This document shows positions 24,336 through 35,670 of a stretch of 64,000 nt of DNA, one piece after another. Origin of the DNA: Poa pratensis (Eukaryota > Streptophyta > Magnoliopsida > Poales > Poaceae); contig CAMZMU010000063.1 of the NCBI GenBank assembly GCA_947311845.1, positions 58,168,902 to 58,232,901 on the forward strand. Direction: 5' to 3'. Both the position numbers and the translations under genes were made by a program. The notes under the pieces were generated by a model, which had not been told where the DNA came from, did no database searches, and saw only the letters and a list, made by a program, of their open reading frames with translations. Each line of letters starts with the position of its first letter. The first letter of the stretch is position 1.

Positions 24336-26093
24336 CCTCACCTTCTCTTCCTCCCCCTCAAGCCCTCGCACCGTCCACACCCAATCCCTTGAGACGGCGC
24401 CGGCGCTGCGACCATTAGGGAGCCATGACGGAGAAGACGCCGTCGAGACTGGAGCGAGCAGAGGAGAGCGATGAAATTATCGGTGGGAGTTGGGGGTATT
24501 TAGAGGGGATGGCAAGGGCGGTCGCGATCGTGATTTGAGCAGGGCGGGGCGGCGAGGCGGCCGCGGGAGCGCCGCTGGTCGTGGGGAGCGGTGGCAGGTA
24601 GTTCGACCGGTGGTGACTACGGGGTGGAGATGTTCGTCTTCCTCCCGACATCTTTGTCGTTTTGCTGTCGGACCTCGCACGCTCGTAGAATAGCATCACC
24701 GCTCTGAAATCCATACATGGTCTGGAAAATGGAATTTCGTATAGAAAAAACCCCCCAAACACATTCTAATACAAGACCAAACCTTAGCTCACAAGCCAAT
24801 AGAAAGAGTTGGCCTAACAAAACAAAGGAGAGCAGGTCACATCCCAAAATCAATGGGCACGGTGTCTCCTTTTGGTATCTGTCGTGCCAAGTGCGCATAG
24901 CAATAACCATCTCTCGTGGTCTTTCAGGTAATGGTGTCAGTGAGAGCTAGTATCAGCTAACTAATCATCAAGATGATCCGCATAGGTGGAAAATTGGATA
25001 CGATAAGGTGCTTGATTGCCCGTGCCGCACAACGCGGCGGTTGTTGCCGGGACAGGGAGACAATTCGTCAAGTCGACCTACAAAAGGGTGTCCTCTCTTG
25101 CCAACCTTTATCCCCCCTAATCCCTGATGCCCATATGGCATCGTCCTAGTACAAGTCTCTGCTTTCCTAGCTACTCCTAGCTAGTGTGGTTTTGTCTATT
25201 GGACCGGAACACAATTGGTTTCCTGAAGACTACTTTTCGATCCACCACCTTGTGTCCCTGTACGGTTTAAACAGTATACCTCGTGAACTTGTGGCGGAAA
25301 TGATAATTGCTTAGGAACAGTGAGGCTGTCTTATTACTATTTTGAATAAACGAGTTCCTTTATTGATTTTAGTATACTACGGTTCAGCAGTTGATCTAAT
25401 GAAAGATAATGTGATAGCTGGCATTGTACTCATGTTTAACCGGTTACTATCAATTCTTGCCTTTCCTCCCTCCGGACATTAGCAGAAATGTCCATGTCCA
25501 AACAAGCTGTGTTAAGTGAAAAACAATCAAATATTTGCACAGAAATGATTTTGTTTCAGTTAACCTACAAAATGGCACAAGACCACGAAAAAACTGCACC
25601 TGAGCTGTAGATTGTACCGAAGAGTTAGGTTTGATGCCAAACGTACCAGCAAATATTGGGTACGTAAAATAAAAGAGATCAAAATTATGTTTTAAAACAA
25701 TAAAGAAAAAATCCAAGCAGAAGTGACCTGACTCTGAAAAAGATCTGACGAACTGGACATGTCAAAAACAGGACAGGTAGTAGCATAAAAGAGAAAAAGA
25801 AAAATCCAAGATGACCCGAAGGCCGAAACAAATCAACAGAGCTGGACAATGATGCATCCTATGCGCATGCAATTAGCATTTAGCAGCTATCATAGGATTC
25901 CCGTGGTTGGACACTGCCCCAATTCTGCAAACAGATTCCCAGTAGCAGCTTCCATGCACCGCCTGCACACCTGCACCTCTGATTTCAAGATCACATACAT
26001 TCTCGATCACATGTTCAGATGCATGGTATGAATGATACCTCATGGGTCTCATGTGACCCTGAAGAATAGCCGAAGCAAAAAAAAAAGGCAAGT
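23561..26093. other. Intergenic stretch, kinase promoter side to MULE
   Basis: No gene is supported. The kinase promoter presumably lies in the first kilobase. A 33-base C-run is entered separately. Frames of up to 115 codons at 24415-24762 come from GC-rich composition and have no recognisable domain. Confidence 0.45.
24302..24334 (+). repeat. Homopolymer of 33 C
   Basis: An uninterrupted run of C follows CTCCCCT and is followed by GCCTCACC. On the other strand it is a G-run able to form quadruplexes. Its exact length is unreliable in any assembly. Confidence 0.95.
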
Positions 26094-26102
26094 GCCATTG
26101 AT

Positions 26103-26193
26103 GCTAATTTTTTTTTAATAATACATTTTTTTAATCAAATTCAAAAAATATTACGCAAAATAACGAAATGTCAAAAATAATACGGCCTCGGCC
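26103..26193 (+). repeat. MULE left terminal inverted repeat
   Basis: About 91 bp, AT-rich, ending in ATACGGCCTCGGCC. It matches the reverse complement of 30000-30089 with only a few mismatches. Confidence 0.92.
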
Positions 26194-26390
26194 CAGCTTG
26201 GGCCGATAAGGGCCCGTCGGCCAGGCTTGGGCCGATTGGGTCATATCGGCTTTGTTCAAGCCGACCAGATCCATGGTGGGCCAGGCCTGCGCCCGACAGG
26301 CCGTGGTGCGGCACTAATCGGCCAGAACTCAGCCGACCGACCTGTCGGCCAGGGCTGGGCCGACAGGACGCTGGCTAAAACCAGCCCTGT
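26181..26390 (+). repeat. MULE left subterminal palindrome array
   Basis: Several copies of a roughly 20-bp unit of the form TCGGCCMRGNNTGGGCCGA occur in tandem or near-tandem just inside the left TIR. Each is an imperfect palindrome. Such subterminal repeats often bind transposase (inference). Confidence 0.75.
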
Positions 26391-26786
26391 CCACATCTTC
26401 CTCCTCGCGTCCTCTCTCTCCTTTTCTTCTTCCTGTCGAAACCAGCAGCTCCTTACTGCGTTTCAGCGGCGATCTGTCCATCCAGCCACCAAATCTTCCT
26501 CCTAGAAGTGTTAGAGAGTTAAGGCAGCTCAGATCTACATGTGTTGGATTATTGTGTGATTTCGTGTTGTTTGGTTGGAGCAATGGTGGAGTTTAGGTGG
26601 AGGTTGCTGTAGGGTGGTGGATGGTGCAGCGTGGTGGTGGTGCAGCGGTGTTGCATTGGCGGTGACGTTGCTGGTCCATTGAATCGGCACGCTTCAAGGG
26701 TATGCGTTTATTTTGCTAGTAATATTAAGTATATAGTTGTTCCCGGTTGTAACAGTAAATTGGTGTCACATTTTTAGGTTGTTGAG

Positions 26787-29618
26787 ATGAGTAATTTAGT
26801 GAAATGTTTGTTTTTCTACGGTCCTGGCGAAGTTGTAGTAAATGAGCATGGAGCTGATTTGGGTGAGTTTCGATGGTCAGAGTTGGAACTGAGTGACCCA
26901 CAAACATGGTCTATAAGTCAGCTGAAAGATTGGTTGGCAGCGTGTTTAGGGCTTCCTGAAACAGACACCGTCGGTGTGCATGCACTGTGGACGAAGACAA
27001 GGTCCCCGGTGTTTTTTTATTTGAGGCCGATAGAACGGACCTCTCAGATGGTGCGATGGTTGCAAGGCTGCGCAACAGGGGATGTACCCCTCATGCCTTA
27101 CTGATACCTGTCGCGAAGGAGGTGATTCCGCGTGAAGGCGAGGGAGGGCACGATCCTGGCCAGAGTAGTCAGGAGATGCAATTTTCTGGACATGATTATA
27201 ATCAGGGAGATGTTGGAGGTGGTGGTTATGACTATGGCCAAAATAGTCAGACAGAGCAGATGGAAGAGGAAGATGTTGGAGGTGGTAGTTATGAATCTGG
27301 CCAAAATAGTCAGACAGAGCATATGGAAGAGGGAGATGAAGATGCTGCTGAGGCAGCAGCAGACGATGTATTCCAAGAAATGATGGAAGAGGAAGACGAA
27401 GATGGTGGTAGTGCTTATGGGCATGATTCCGACGAGTCGGATGACGAACATGTGGTGCCAAATCCTGCGTCATGGAGTCATGATTTCTCGTCGTCAATGA
27501 CAGTGAACGATGGTCATGATTCTGCCTGGGAATACCATCAGAACCAGGTTTCTGCGGGTGCTCTATATACCGACAAGCAACATTTGCAAGATGCAATCAT
27601 TAAGTGGGCAATGTCGACTTGCAAGACATTCAAAACCAAGGTGTCGAGTAAAAAATATCTGACAATGGAATGTGAGGTAGCAGGGTGTCCTGGAAGGGTG
27701 CACGGTTATCGTCCTCACTTCGGCATAAACTGGAAAGTGAGCGACGTAGTACAGCACACATGTAGAATTGAGAGTATTCCTCAAGATCATCGTAACATTT
27801 CGTCGACGCTTATAGCTCGGTTGCTGTACTCAGAAATAGTACAGGGCAAAGCTATGGAAGCGAAGGCTATTATACATAAGGTGTTCACCAGGTTCAAGTA
27901 CACAATATCTTATGGCAAAGCTTGGAGGGCTAAGCAGATGGCACTTGAGAAAAGATTCGGATCGTTCCTAGACTCATATGACTCAGTTGTTCGGCTCCTC
28001 TACACATTGCAGGCCCGTAATCCAGGCACATATGTTGACGTCAAACACTTTTGGATGGCAGAGTTTCCAAACGTAAAGGTGCTGCATCGTGTGTTCTTCT
28101 CTTTCGGTGTATGCATAGAAGCTTTCACTCACTGTCGACCAGTTATCTGTGTTGATGGTACATTTCTTACTGGCAAGTATAGGGGACAGATCTTGACTGC
28201 CATTGGTCAGGATGGCAACAATCAGATCGTGCCACTTGCATTTGCTTTTGTGGAGAGCGAGAACACTGAAAGTTGGACTTGGTTCTTCAGGCAGCTTAAA
28301 ATAGCAGTAGTAAAAGATAAGCCGAACGTGTGCATCCTTCATGACCGCCATGCTGGTATACTGAACGCCGTCAAGGCACTCACAAACCCTGTGGCCGCGG
28401 AACAAACGCCATGGCTAGACCTGCAGAGTCGTTGGTGCATGCGCCATTTGGGGCCAATTTTTTCTCACAGTTCCGAGATAAGGCTTTGATGAATCTATTC
28501 AAAAAACTGTGCAAGCAGAACCAATTCTGGAAATACACATTCGTACGTGGTAAGCTTGATGACTTCACTAACCAGCATGTTAGGCAGAGGAGAGCTGCAA
28601 GAAATGTTGCAGTAGCAGCACATGTGCAACTTGTGGCGCAACAGCTAGCAACCGGACCTCCACCAGCTGAGGATGTACCTGTTGGGCTTTGTGACTTGCC
28701 AGGATTTGATCCGCCTGGTGTTAGGAGAAAGACTGGGAGGTTGATCAAAAACTTTCAGCAGTGGATAGAGCACGAGCCTCTTGAGAGGTGGTCTTTGCTG
28801 CACGACACTTATGGAGCCAGGTACGGTGTTATGACTACCAACCTTGCTGAAACATACAACTTCGTTCTTAGAGGAAATAGGGCATTGCCACTTACAGCCA
28901 TTGTGGAGGGTATTTTTGAGGGCACAGTCAAGTACTTCAGAGAAAGACGCCAGAAAGCTCACATGCATATCGTTAACAACCCAAACACACCTTTTTGTGA
29001 GAAGATTACGGAGTACATGGATAGGAAGATGGCAAAAGCTCGTACTCATGCTGTGCAGGCCATAGGAAATCAAGAAAGGAGGTTCGAGGTACGCTTACCT
29101 TCTGACAAGTTTGGTTGCGGAAATCAGCTCAGAACGCATGAGGTGAGAATTGGAAATGAAGCCCGACCAACATGTGACTGCACATGCAATAAACCAAAAT
29201 TGCTTCACCTGCCCTGCTCCCATGTATTGGCTGCGTGTGGGCAACTCGGACTATCAGCCATCTCGTTCGTTTCACCATATTATTTGAACGAGTCTGTTCT
29301 TAATACCTGGACCGGTGAAATGGTGGGATTTCGAGCTGTGGGTAATTTTAACACGGTTGACCTAATGAAAGGCAGTACATCCCCGACCCAAGGCTACTGC
29401 GTCCTGGTAGAGGTAGACGACCGTGCAAGCGTATCAGAAATGGTATGGATGAATCTGAAGCCGGAGGCCCGACAGTGCAATGTTTCTTGTGCAATGATTT
29501 TGGTCACAGGGACACTGCTTGTACAAAATTCCCACCTACGAATGCTGCTCCGGCAACTAGAGCAGCTGCTCCACGTGGGCGAGGCAGCCGAGGACCAAGA
29601 GGAAGGGGAAGAAACTAG
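26787..29618 (+). pseudogene. MULE transposase (MuDR-type DDE, SWIM zinc finger, CCHC knuckle), three frame breaks
   Basis: This enzyme would cut and join the element's ends. It starts at ATG 26787. Domains in order: an N-terminal PB1-like region; acidic repeats (about 27180-27420); a MuDR DNA-binding domain (about 27540-27780, with CEVAGCPGRVHGYR); the DDE catalytic core with Asp in VDGTFLTGKY and Asp in LHDRHAGIL; Glu in TNLAETYNFV; a SWIM zinc finger (CDCTC..CSHV, about 29175-29225); and a CCHC knuckle CFLCNDFGHRDTAC (about 29480-29520) followed by an Arg/Gly-rich tail ending at TAG 29616-29618. Three single-base losses separate the frames: near 27095, at the G-run near 28450, and near 29475. 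All catalytic residues survive across the pieces. Confidence 0.92.
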
Positions 29619-29844
29619 GATGTTTTAAATTTGGACTGTGCTTTTATTTGTAATAATGAGGATCAATGTTTTAAAATTGGACTATGTTTTAATCTGTAAT
29701 ATGTGTGGATCAGTGTTTGTAGACAATGTTTTATATGTGTGCATCAGTGATTTAAATTTGGAGTTTGATTTCATCTGTAATTTGTCTGCATTTGTGGCTA
29801 AAAAAGAGGAGGGAGAGGTGGAAAAAAATGGAAGATCCTCTCGG

Positions 29845-30009
29845 CCCAGCTTGGGCCGACAGCCTCTTGTCGGCCCAGTTCAGGCCGATAGGCCCAGTCG
29901 GCCCAGCTCTGGCCGACCGGTTTCTCTGCCACGCGCAGAGCCGGCCGACAGCACATATCGGCCCAGGCCTGGCCGACAGGACCTAATCGGCCCAGGCCTG
30001 GCCGAGGCC
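29845..30009 (+). repeat. MULE right subterminal palindrome array
   Basis: About six copies of a TCGGCCCAGNNYGGCCGA-type palindrome lie just inside the right TIR, mirroring the left end. Confidence 0.75.
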
Positions 30010-30089
30010 GTATTATTTTTGAAATTTCATTATTTTGCGTAATATTTTTCGAATTTATTTAAAAAAATGTATTATTAAAAAAAATTAGC
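30000..30089 (-). repeat. MULE right terminal inverted repeat
   Basis: 90 bp, the reverse complement of the left TIR with a few substitutions. It ends AATTAGC directly before the 9-bp target duplication. Confidence 0.92.
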
Positions 30090-30098
30090 GCCATTGAT

Positions 30099-30765
30099 TA
30101 GCCCAGCCTCTATCAAGTTCATGGTGGCAAAAATTGCCATGACTGAAGTATCATGCAGTAAATGAAGTTTGGACAAACGGTTGGCTACAATAATCAGTGT
30201 AGGAGTTTAGTCTTAGAATTCATCTTAGTCCATCATCATAATTATTGTATATTAATATTCTATATATGCTTTCTGCTCTAGGTAAACAGTAAGATGCATG
30301 CACGAACAGTAGAAAAGGTAAGGTGTGAAGGCCAAGGGTGGATGATCATCATCAAAGAGGAGGCATGATCTATGATGATTAGATATATATTCTACTATCA
30401 GCTGGTCCCAGTAGTTAAACTAGTATCACGAGACATTGGGATTACCCCTACTCAAGCAACAACCAGCGGGCCCTCAGGGCCAACTCTTTTTGACAAAGTT
30501 GAGGTCAAATGGCAAGGATGTCTAGCCAAGCAACAAACTGGATTCCTCCTTTTCACGTTGTTCCCTGCTCTTGCCGTCCATCCATCCAGGCATTGGAATC
30601 CTGGAAAGTTGCCAAGTCCAATGCTGGTCTTCTGGGGCATGCATCATGTGCTCTATCTCTACCATGATGCCTTATTGCTTTATTAGCCTGATAAAAAGGC
30701 GGAATGTGAGGTTGTGGAGGCTTCACATTCGCCACAACTAAGACGAGTCAACAGAAGGTTTGGCC
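30099..30765. other. Intergenic stretch
   Basis: No gene or element ends were recognised between the MULE and the tandem duplication. Confidence 0.4.
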
Positions 30766-33482
30766 TTGCCTCCATTTCCCTCACAGTACATCATGGTTGC
30801 CTTGCACGGCAGGAGCAAGGTGCTACCTCTGGATCAGCCTTGCAGACTCACAAGTCACATCCTCGCCTTCTTGTTTTCTTAAGTCAAGATATCAAGTGTT
30901 GGAGCATGTAATTTTTACATCCGGAAGAAACAGAACAATTGCGTGGCATTTTAAGGATACCATACCAAAAGTTGGCAGATTAATGCAAGCAAAAGAATAA
31001 AGAAGAAAACATGGTGAAACATATAAGCATCGGCCATTATTTTGCCACAAAAGCTAAAGAAATGAATAAGTTTGCTCTTAGAATGTTGCTGCCACCTATC
31101 ACCAATTCTATGTCACTTTAAAAGCAAAACCAGTATCCCATTTAGTATTAGTATTTATACAAAAATCAGCAGCATATGAAATTTTCAATGTACTTTTAAT
31201 GACAAAAGGACAGGATGTGAGGTTAAGGGCCCTTCCCCGTCACCACAACTACTACGGGTCAGGAGAAGGTTTGGCCTTATTGCGTCCTTATCCCTCACAA
31301 CTCATTATGGCTAACTCTGAATCTGCCGTGCGGACTCACATCCTCCCCTTCTTGTTTTCTTAGTCAAATTTTGGGGTGCTGGGGAATGAAATTTTTTCAT
31401 CCAGCAGAAATGGAACAAAAATGTGCCTTTTAGATGATACCATGCAAGAAGTTGAGCATTTGAATAACAAAAGAAATACAACCTCCGATCCATATTAATG
31501 GGCTCAACTTTATCTAGATACGGATGTATCTATTTAATTGTTTAGACTAGATGCATCCGTATCTAGACAATGTTGAGACCATTAATATGGATCGGAGGGA
31601 GTAGGAAAATATAGTGAAACAAATAACGCAGGGTCAGGGGGAAATAATTCAACCACAAAAGGTAACTAAATGGACAGAGCCCCAGCCAATCTTTGCTCTT
31701 GGAATGTTGCTGCTACCTATCACCAATTCAATGTCAGTTTAAACTTTAAACGGATAACTTTATTTTTCACAAAAATCAGCACTTCGGCAGCATATGAAAA
31801 TTATGTGATTATACAAGGTTACAGAAGAACATATTCAAAAGGCATAACTTATCATTCTTGGCACCTGGAGCATGCCTAACACACATGTATGAGCTTAATA
31901 GAGCAACATCTTTATAAAAAACAGCGGCTGTTCAAATAGCGCTGTACCAGACAATAATTATTGAAATGCTCTACATACTCAGCAAACAGTCTATAAACAA
32001 GAAAATAGTCGACTCAAACGGGATTGTAAAAACCCATAAGGGTGATGATATTGACAGACCAAGAAAATCATCGTGTGCTTGGGTTGCTCGAAAGTAATCC
32101 TAGAATTGATTCTCGACAAGACTTCAATGAATTATGCACAACAATGTACCCTAGCCAATTAATTTACAACACTTCAAAATCCATGAACAAATAGGAGTGG
32201 ATTGCAGGGTCTAATTTTACACAGTGCAGTGCTTAACTTCAGTGCACATGGATTGCCTCCATTTCCCTCACAATTCATCATGGTTGCCTTGCACGGCAGG
32301 GGCAAGGTGCACACTCACATCCTCGCCTTCTTGTTTTCTTAGTCTAAATATCATGTGTTGGAGCATGCCATTTTTACATCTAGAAGAAATAGAACATTCG
32401 TGTGGCATTTTAAGGATACCATACCAAAAGTTGGCATTTGATTAATGCAAGCAAAAGAAATAAGAAGAAAATATAGTGAAACATACAAGCATCGGCCATT
32501 AATTCTACCACAAAAGCTAAATAAGTAAATAAGCTTTGCTCTTGGAATGTTGCTGCCACATATCACCAATTCTATGTCACTTTAGAAGCAAAACCAGTAT
32601 CCCATTTATTATTTATAAAAATTAGCAGCTTATGAAATTTTCAATGCAATTTTAATAACAAAAAGACGGGATGTGAGGTTGAGGGCCCTTCCTCGCCACC
32701 ACTACTACAAGTCAGGAGAAGGTGTGGCCTTATTGCCTCCTTATCCCTCACAACTCATATGGCTACCTCTGGATCTGCCGTGCAGACTCACATCCTCCCC
32801 TTGTTTTCTTAGTCCAAATTTTGAGGTGCTGGGGAAAGCAATTTTTACATCCAGCAGAAATGGAACAAAAATGTGCCTTTTAGATGATACCATGCAAGAA
32901 GTTGAGCATTTGAATAAAAAAAGAAATAGGAAAATATAGTGAAACAGATAACTCAGGGTCAAGGGCAAATAATTCAACCACAAAAGGTAACTAAATGGAC
33001 AGAGCCCCAGCCAATCTTTGCTCTTACAATGTTGCTGCTACGTATCACCAATTCAATGTCACTTTAAATGGATAACTTTATTTTCACAAAAATCAGCACT
33101 TCAGCAGCTTATGAAAATTATGTGATTATACAAGGTTGAGTGAAAAGAACAGAAGAACATATTCAAAAGGCATAATTTGCCACAAAATCTGGCTTAAAGC
33201 CTTCACTTGCCGGTACTTAGGAATATTCATCAGCTTAGCCCGGGTGCCCCGGCATGCCAGGCCTTGGCTCCACCACTGCCTGGATGTACACAAAATCATA
33301 TCATGTGCTTGGGTTGCTCGAAAGTAATCCTAGAATTGATTCTTGACAAGACTTCAATGAATTATGCACAAAACTGTACCCTAGCCAATTAATTTACTAC
33401 ACTTCAAAATCCATGAACAAGTAGGCGTGGCTTGCAAGGTCCAATTTTACACAGTGCGATGTGCTTAACTTCAGTGCACATG
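30766..33482 (+). repeat. Tandem duplication of a non-coding segment, two copies
   Basis: Copy 1 is 30766-32250 and copy 2 is 32251-33482, head to tail. Both begin with TTGCCTCCATTTCCCTCACA-like sequence and both end with CTTAACTTCAGTGCACATG. Identity is high over long blocks, with indels; copy 2 lacks the Stowaway MITE. Within each copy two diverged half-units are recognisable (around 30870 and 31340 in copy 1; around 32330 and 32810 in copy 2), so an older duplication preceded this one. No gene is recognised. Confidence 0.88.
31479..31601. mobile_element. Stowaway MITE (123 bp) in copy 1 of the duplication
   Basis: Inverted ends CAACCTCCGATCCATATTAA and TTAATATGGATCGGAGGGAG (right) flank a short core. 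TA lies on both sides (31477-31478 and 31602-31603). The same place in copy 2 (about 32927) reads AAATAGGAAAA with a single TA, the empty site. Confidence 0.93.
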
Positions 33483-35670
33483 ATTACTCCAGATAGATAA
33501 ACAGAAGAAATCAACATAGTTGTTCCCATATACTTTGTGACAGCATAGAAGTTGTGTAACTTAGTACTTACTTACAACAAAGAGAAGAATAAATGTCACA
33601 TGGATCGTCAACTGATAACAGATCTCATAAAGTTATAATACCAATTTCATAGCTCATACCACCACAATTTTAACACCATTATTGTGCTGGAGGCAGGTAT
33701 GTACTATACAACTTAGAATTAGTTGCAAATACTAGCAAAACAAACGTGCTACGCTGCAGAACCAAGAAAATGATGTGAAATATAGTTTACGTTAGTTACA
33801 TGTCTATCCAAGTACAATTATTTTGATGTTTTTTTATTTATCGGGGCTAGAAGAGATGGTAGTTTGCAACTATGATCGTAGGTGTGTATGATCACACCTT
33901 GTAAAGATTGAGAATAGGAAGGCTAGAAAAGAAGTGAACAGATGACCACCAACTTGAATCTTTATAAGTAAAAAGAATACTTGACCTAAGTCTGTCCGTG
34001 CTTAAAAAGCAAAAGGTAGAAACTGGTTCCATTAGGTTGTAGTGGCACAGCCAAAAAAACTAAACAGATCAAGCCTTGCTTGCCCCATGGAGTTTGAATA
34101 TGGTCAGAGTTTTGTTTACTTGAACAAGGACATTATGTTTCTAATAATATTCTTTTTTAGATGAATGAGGATGAACTTTGACAGGTTAAATTCATAATTA
34201 GTTGTGCACTCCAATTTGCACGTGCCACTCTACACTTCACTTAACTAAATGAGTAAATGACTGCATCTCACAAGAGGAATGCCATGCTGATAAGCTCATA
34301 AAATGTGCATAGAGAAAATGATATTGCACTAGCATGTATGCTAATATTTTACTCATGAACTTACAAAGGGCACGTAAGTTGCATTGCATTAGAATACTAA
34401 TCAAGCAAATATGAACCTGATGACTTAATATTACACAGATTGATGCTCTTAACAATGGACCTATTGCAGCAGAAAATCAATTGTCTCATCCAAGGAGTAA
34501 ACTGAAGCAGAAGAGTGTATTGCTTGATTAAACCTTGGAGTTGGATCCTTGGATGTGCCAGTTACAAAGCCCAAGACACTAGAAAGTGGGAATGTTATAT
34601 GAGCATTTGAGATCTTATTGAAGTTATCACTGAACTCGCGTATAACTTGCTACAGAGATCATGAGTTCAGAATGATCATGACAAGTGCAATTCACTTGTC
34701 TTACAAAAGTTGCCAAGACTGCAAAGGTTCCTTCATCAGCATCACTTTAGCTGAAAAGATTGTAAGGAGCAACAGTCAGTGACATTGCGACATTCATGTC
34801 TATGTTGGTGACTGGTGAGCGAGGCTGGTAGCCCTCACAAAAGGTTAGGAAAGGATAGTCTGTTTACCCCACAAATGAGCTAAGACCATCTAGAGATGTC
34901 TGCAGTCTATTTCAGTTTTAATCCAGATTCCAAGCACACCTTCTGTAATCCAGGAAATCATAATTTGCATTTGACTATTGTCTGCCAACATCTGTTGTCT
35001 GCCCAAACAAGATGTAAGTATTACCTAGTAGACTGACATCTAATTTGCAAAATGCATGTCTGACTTAGTCCTTGTGAGGTTTGCCTAATGTGACTTTGAG
35101 CTTTTCGAAGCTAGGGTATCCAAGATTCAGGTACCAAGCTGGCTTCGAAGTTGTTTCTAATTTTCCAGTAGGCCACCATGCAATAGAACTATAGAAGGGT
35201 CGAAGTACCTCTAGCACTATACAGTATACACTACATTTCTCCTAGAAAACGTGGTCACATATTCTGTAGTAATACCCCCTGTTGCGAATGCAATCACTCA
35301 TCAAGACCATCAGCAAAGGGAATATACCTAAGATTCTATTGTGTGTTCAGAATTTTAATAAGGGTTCGTATATGAGAAGTATTGGATTAACAATCCACCT
35401 TACTTTGAAATCGTGATGACTCACATGACATCTCAGGCTATCCAGAGACCAGAGGGAGCCATAGGCAATTAGGCATACATTTTACCTTCCAAATATAAAA
35501 CGACCATAGAAACTAGGCATCCTAAGAAGCTTTCTACATCTCAAGCAGGTAATGTATAATCAACAAATTTTGGTAGAACTAACAACTCACAGTGGTATGT
35601 GAATGCCCATCATCTCAAAATAGCAGCAGGCCAGAAGCATTCAGCAAGCACAAGTCGTCACCATCCCAAA
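33483..35670. other. Gene-free stretch downstream of the PORR gene
   Basis: AT-rich with no long open frame and no element ends found. The part next to 35670 probably includes the PORR 3'UTR. Confidence 0.45.

Larger units (their letters stand above)
26103..30089 (+). mobile_element. MULE (Mutator-like DNA transposon), complete with TIRs and target duplication
   Basis: The 3,987-bp element starts GCTAATTTTTTTT and ends in its inverse. An exact 9-bp target duplication, GCCATTGAT, lies at 26094-26102 and 30090-30098; 9 bp is the Mutator hallmark. It encodes a MuDR/FAR1-type transposase on the plus strand. Both ends carry arrays of short palindromes. Structure is complete but the transposase is frameshifted, so it is non-autonomous as written. 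Confidence 0.96.

Noticed and set aside
24415..24762. 115-codon minus-strand frame near the C-run
   Set aside because: No domain, no recognised homologue, and no convincing start or splice context.
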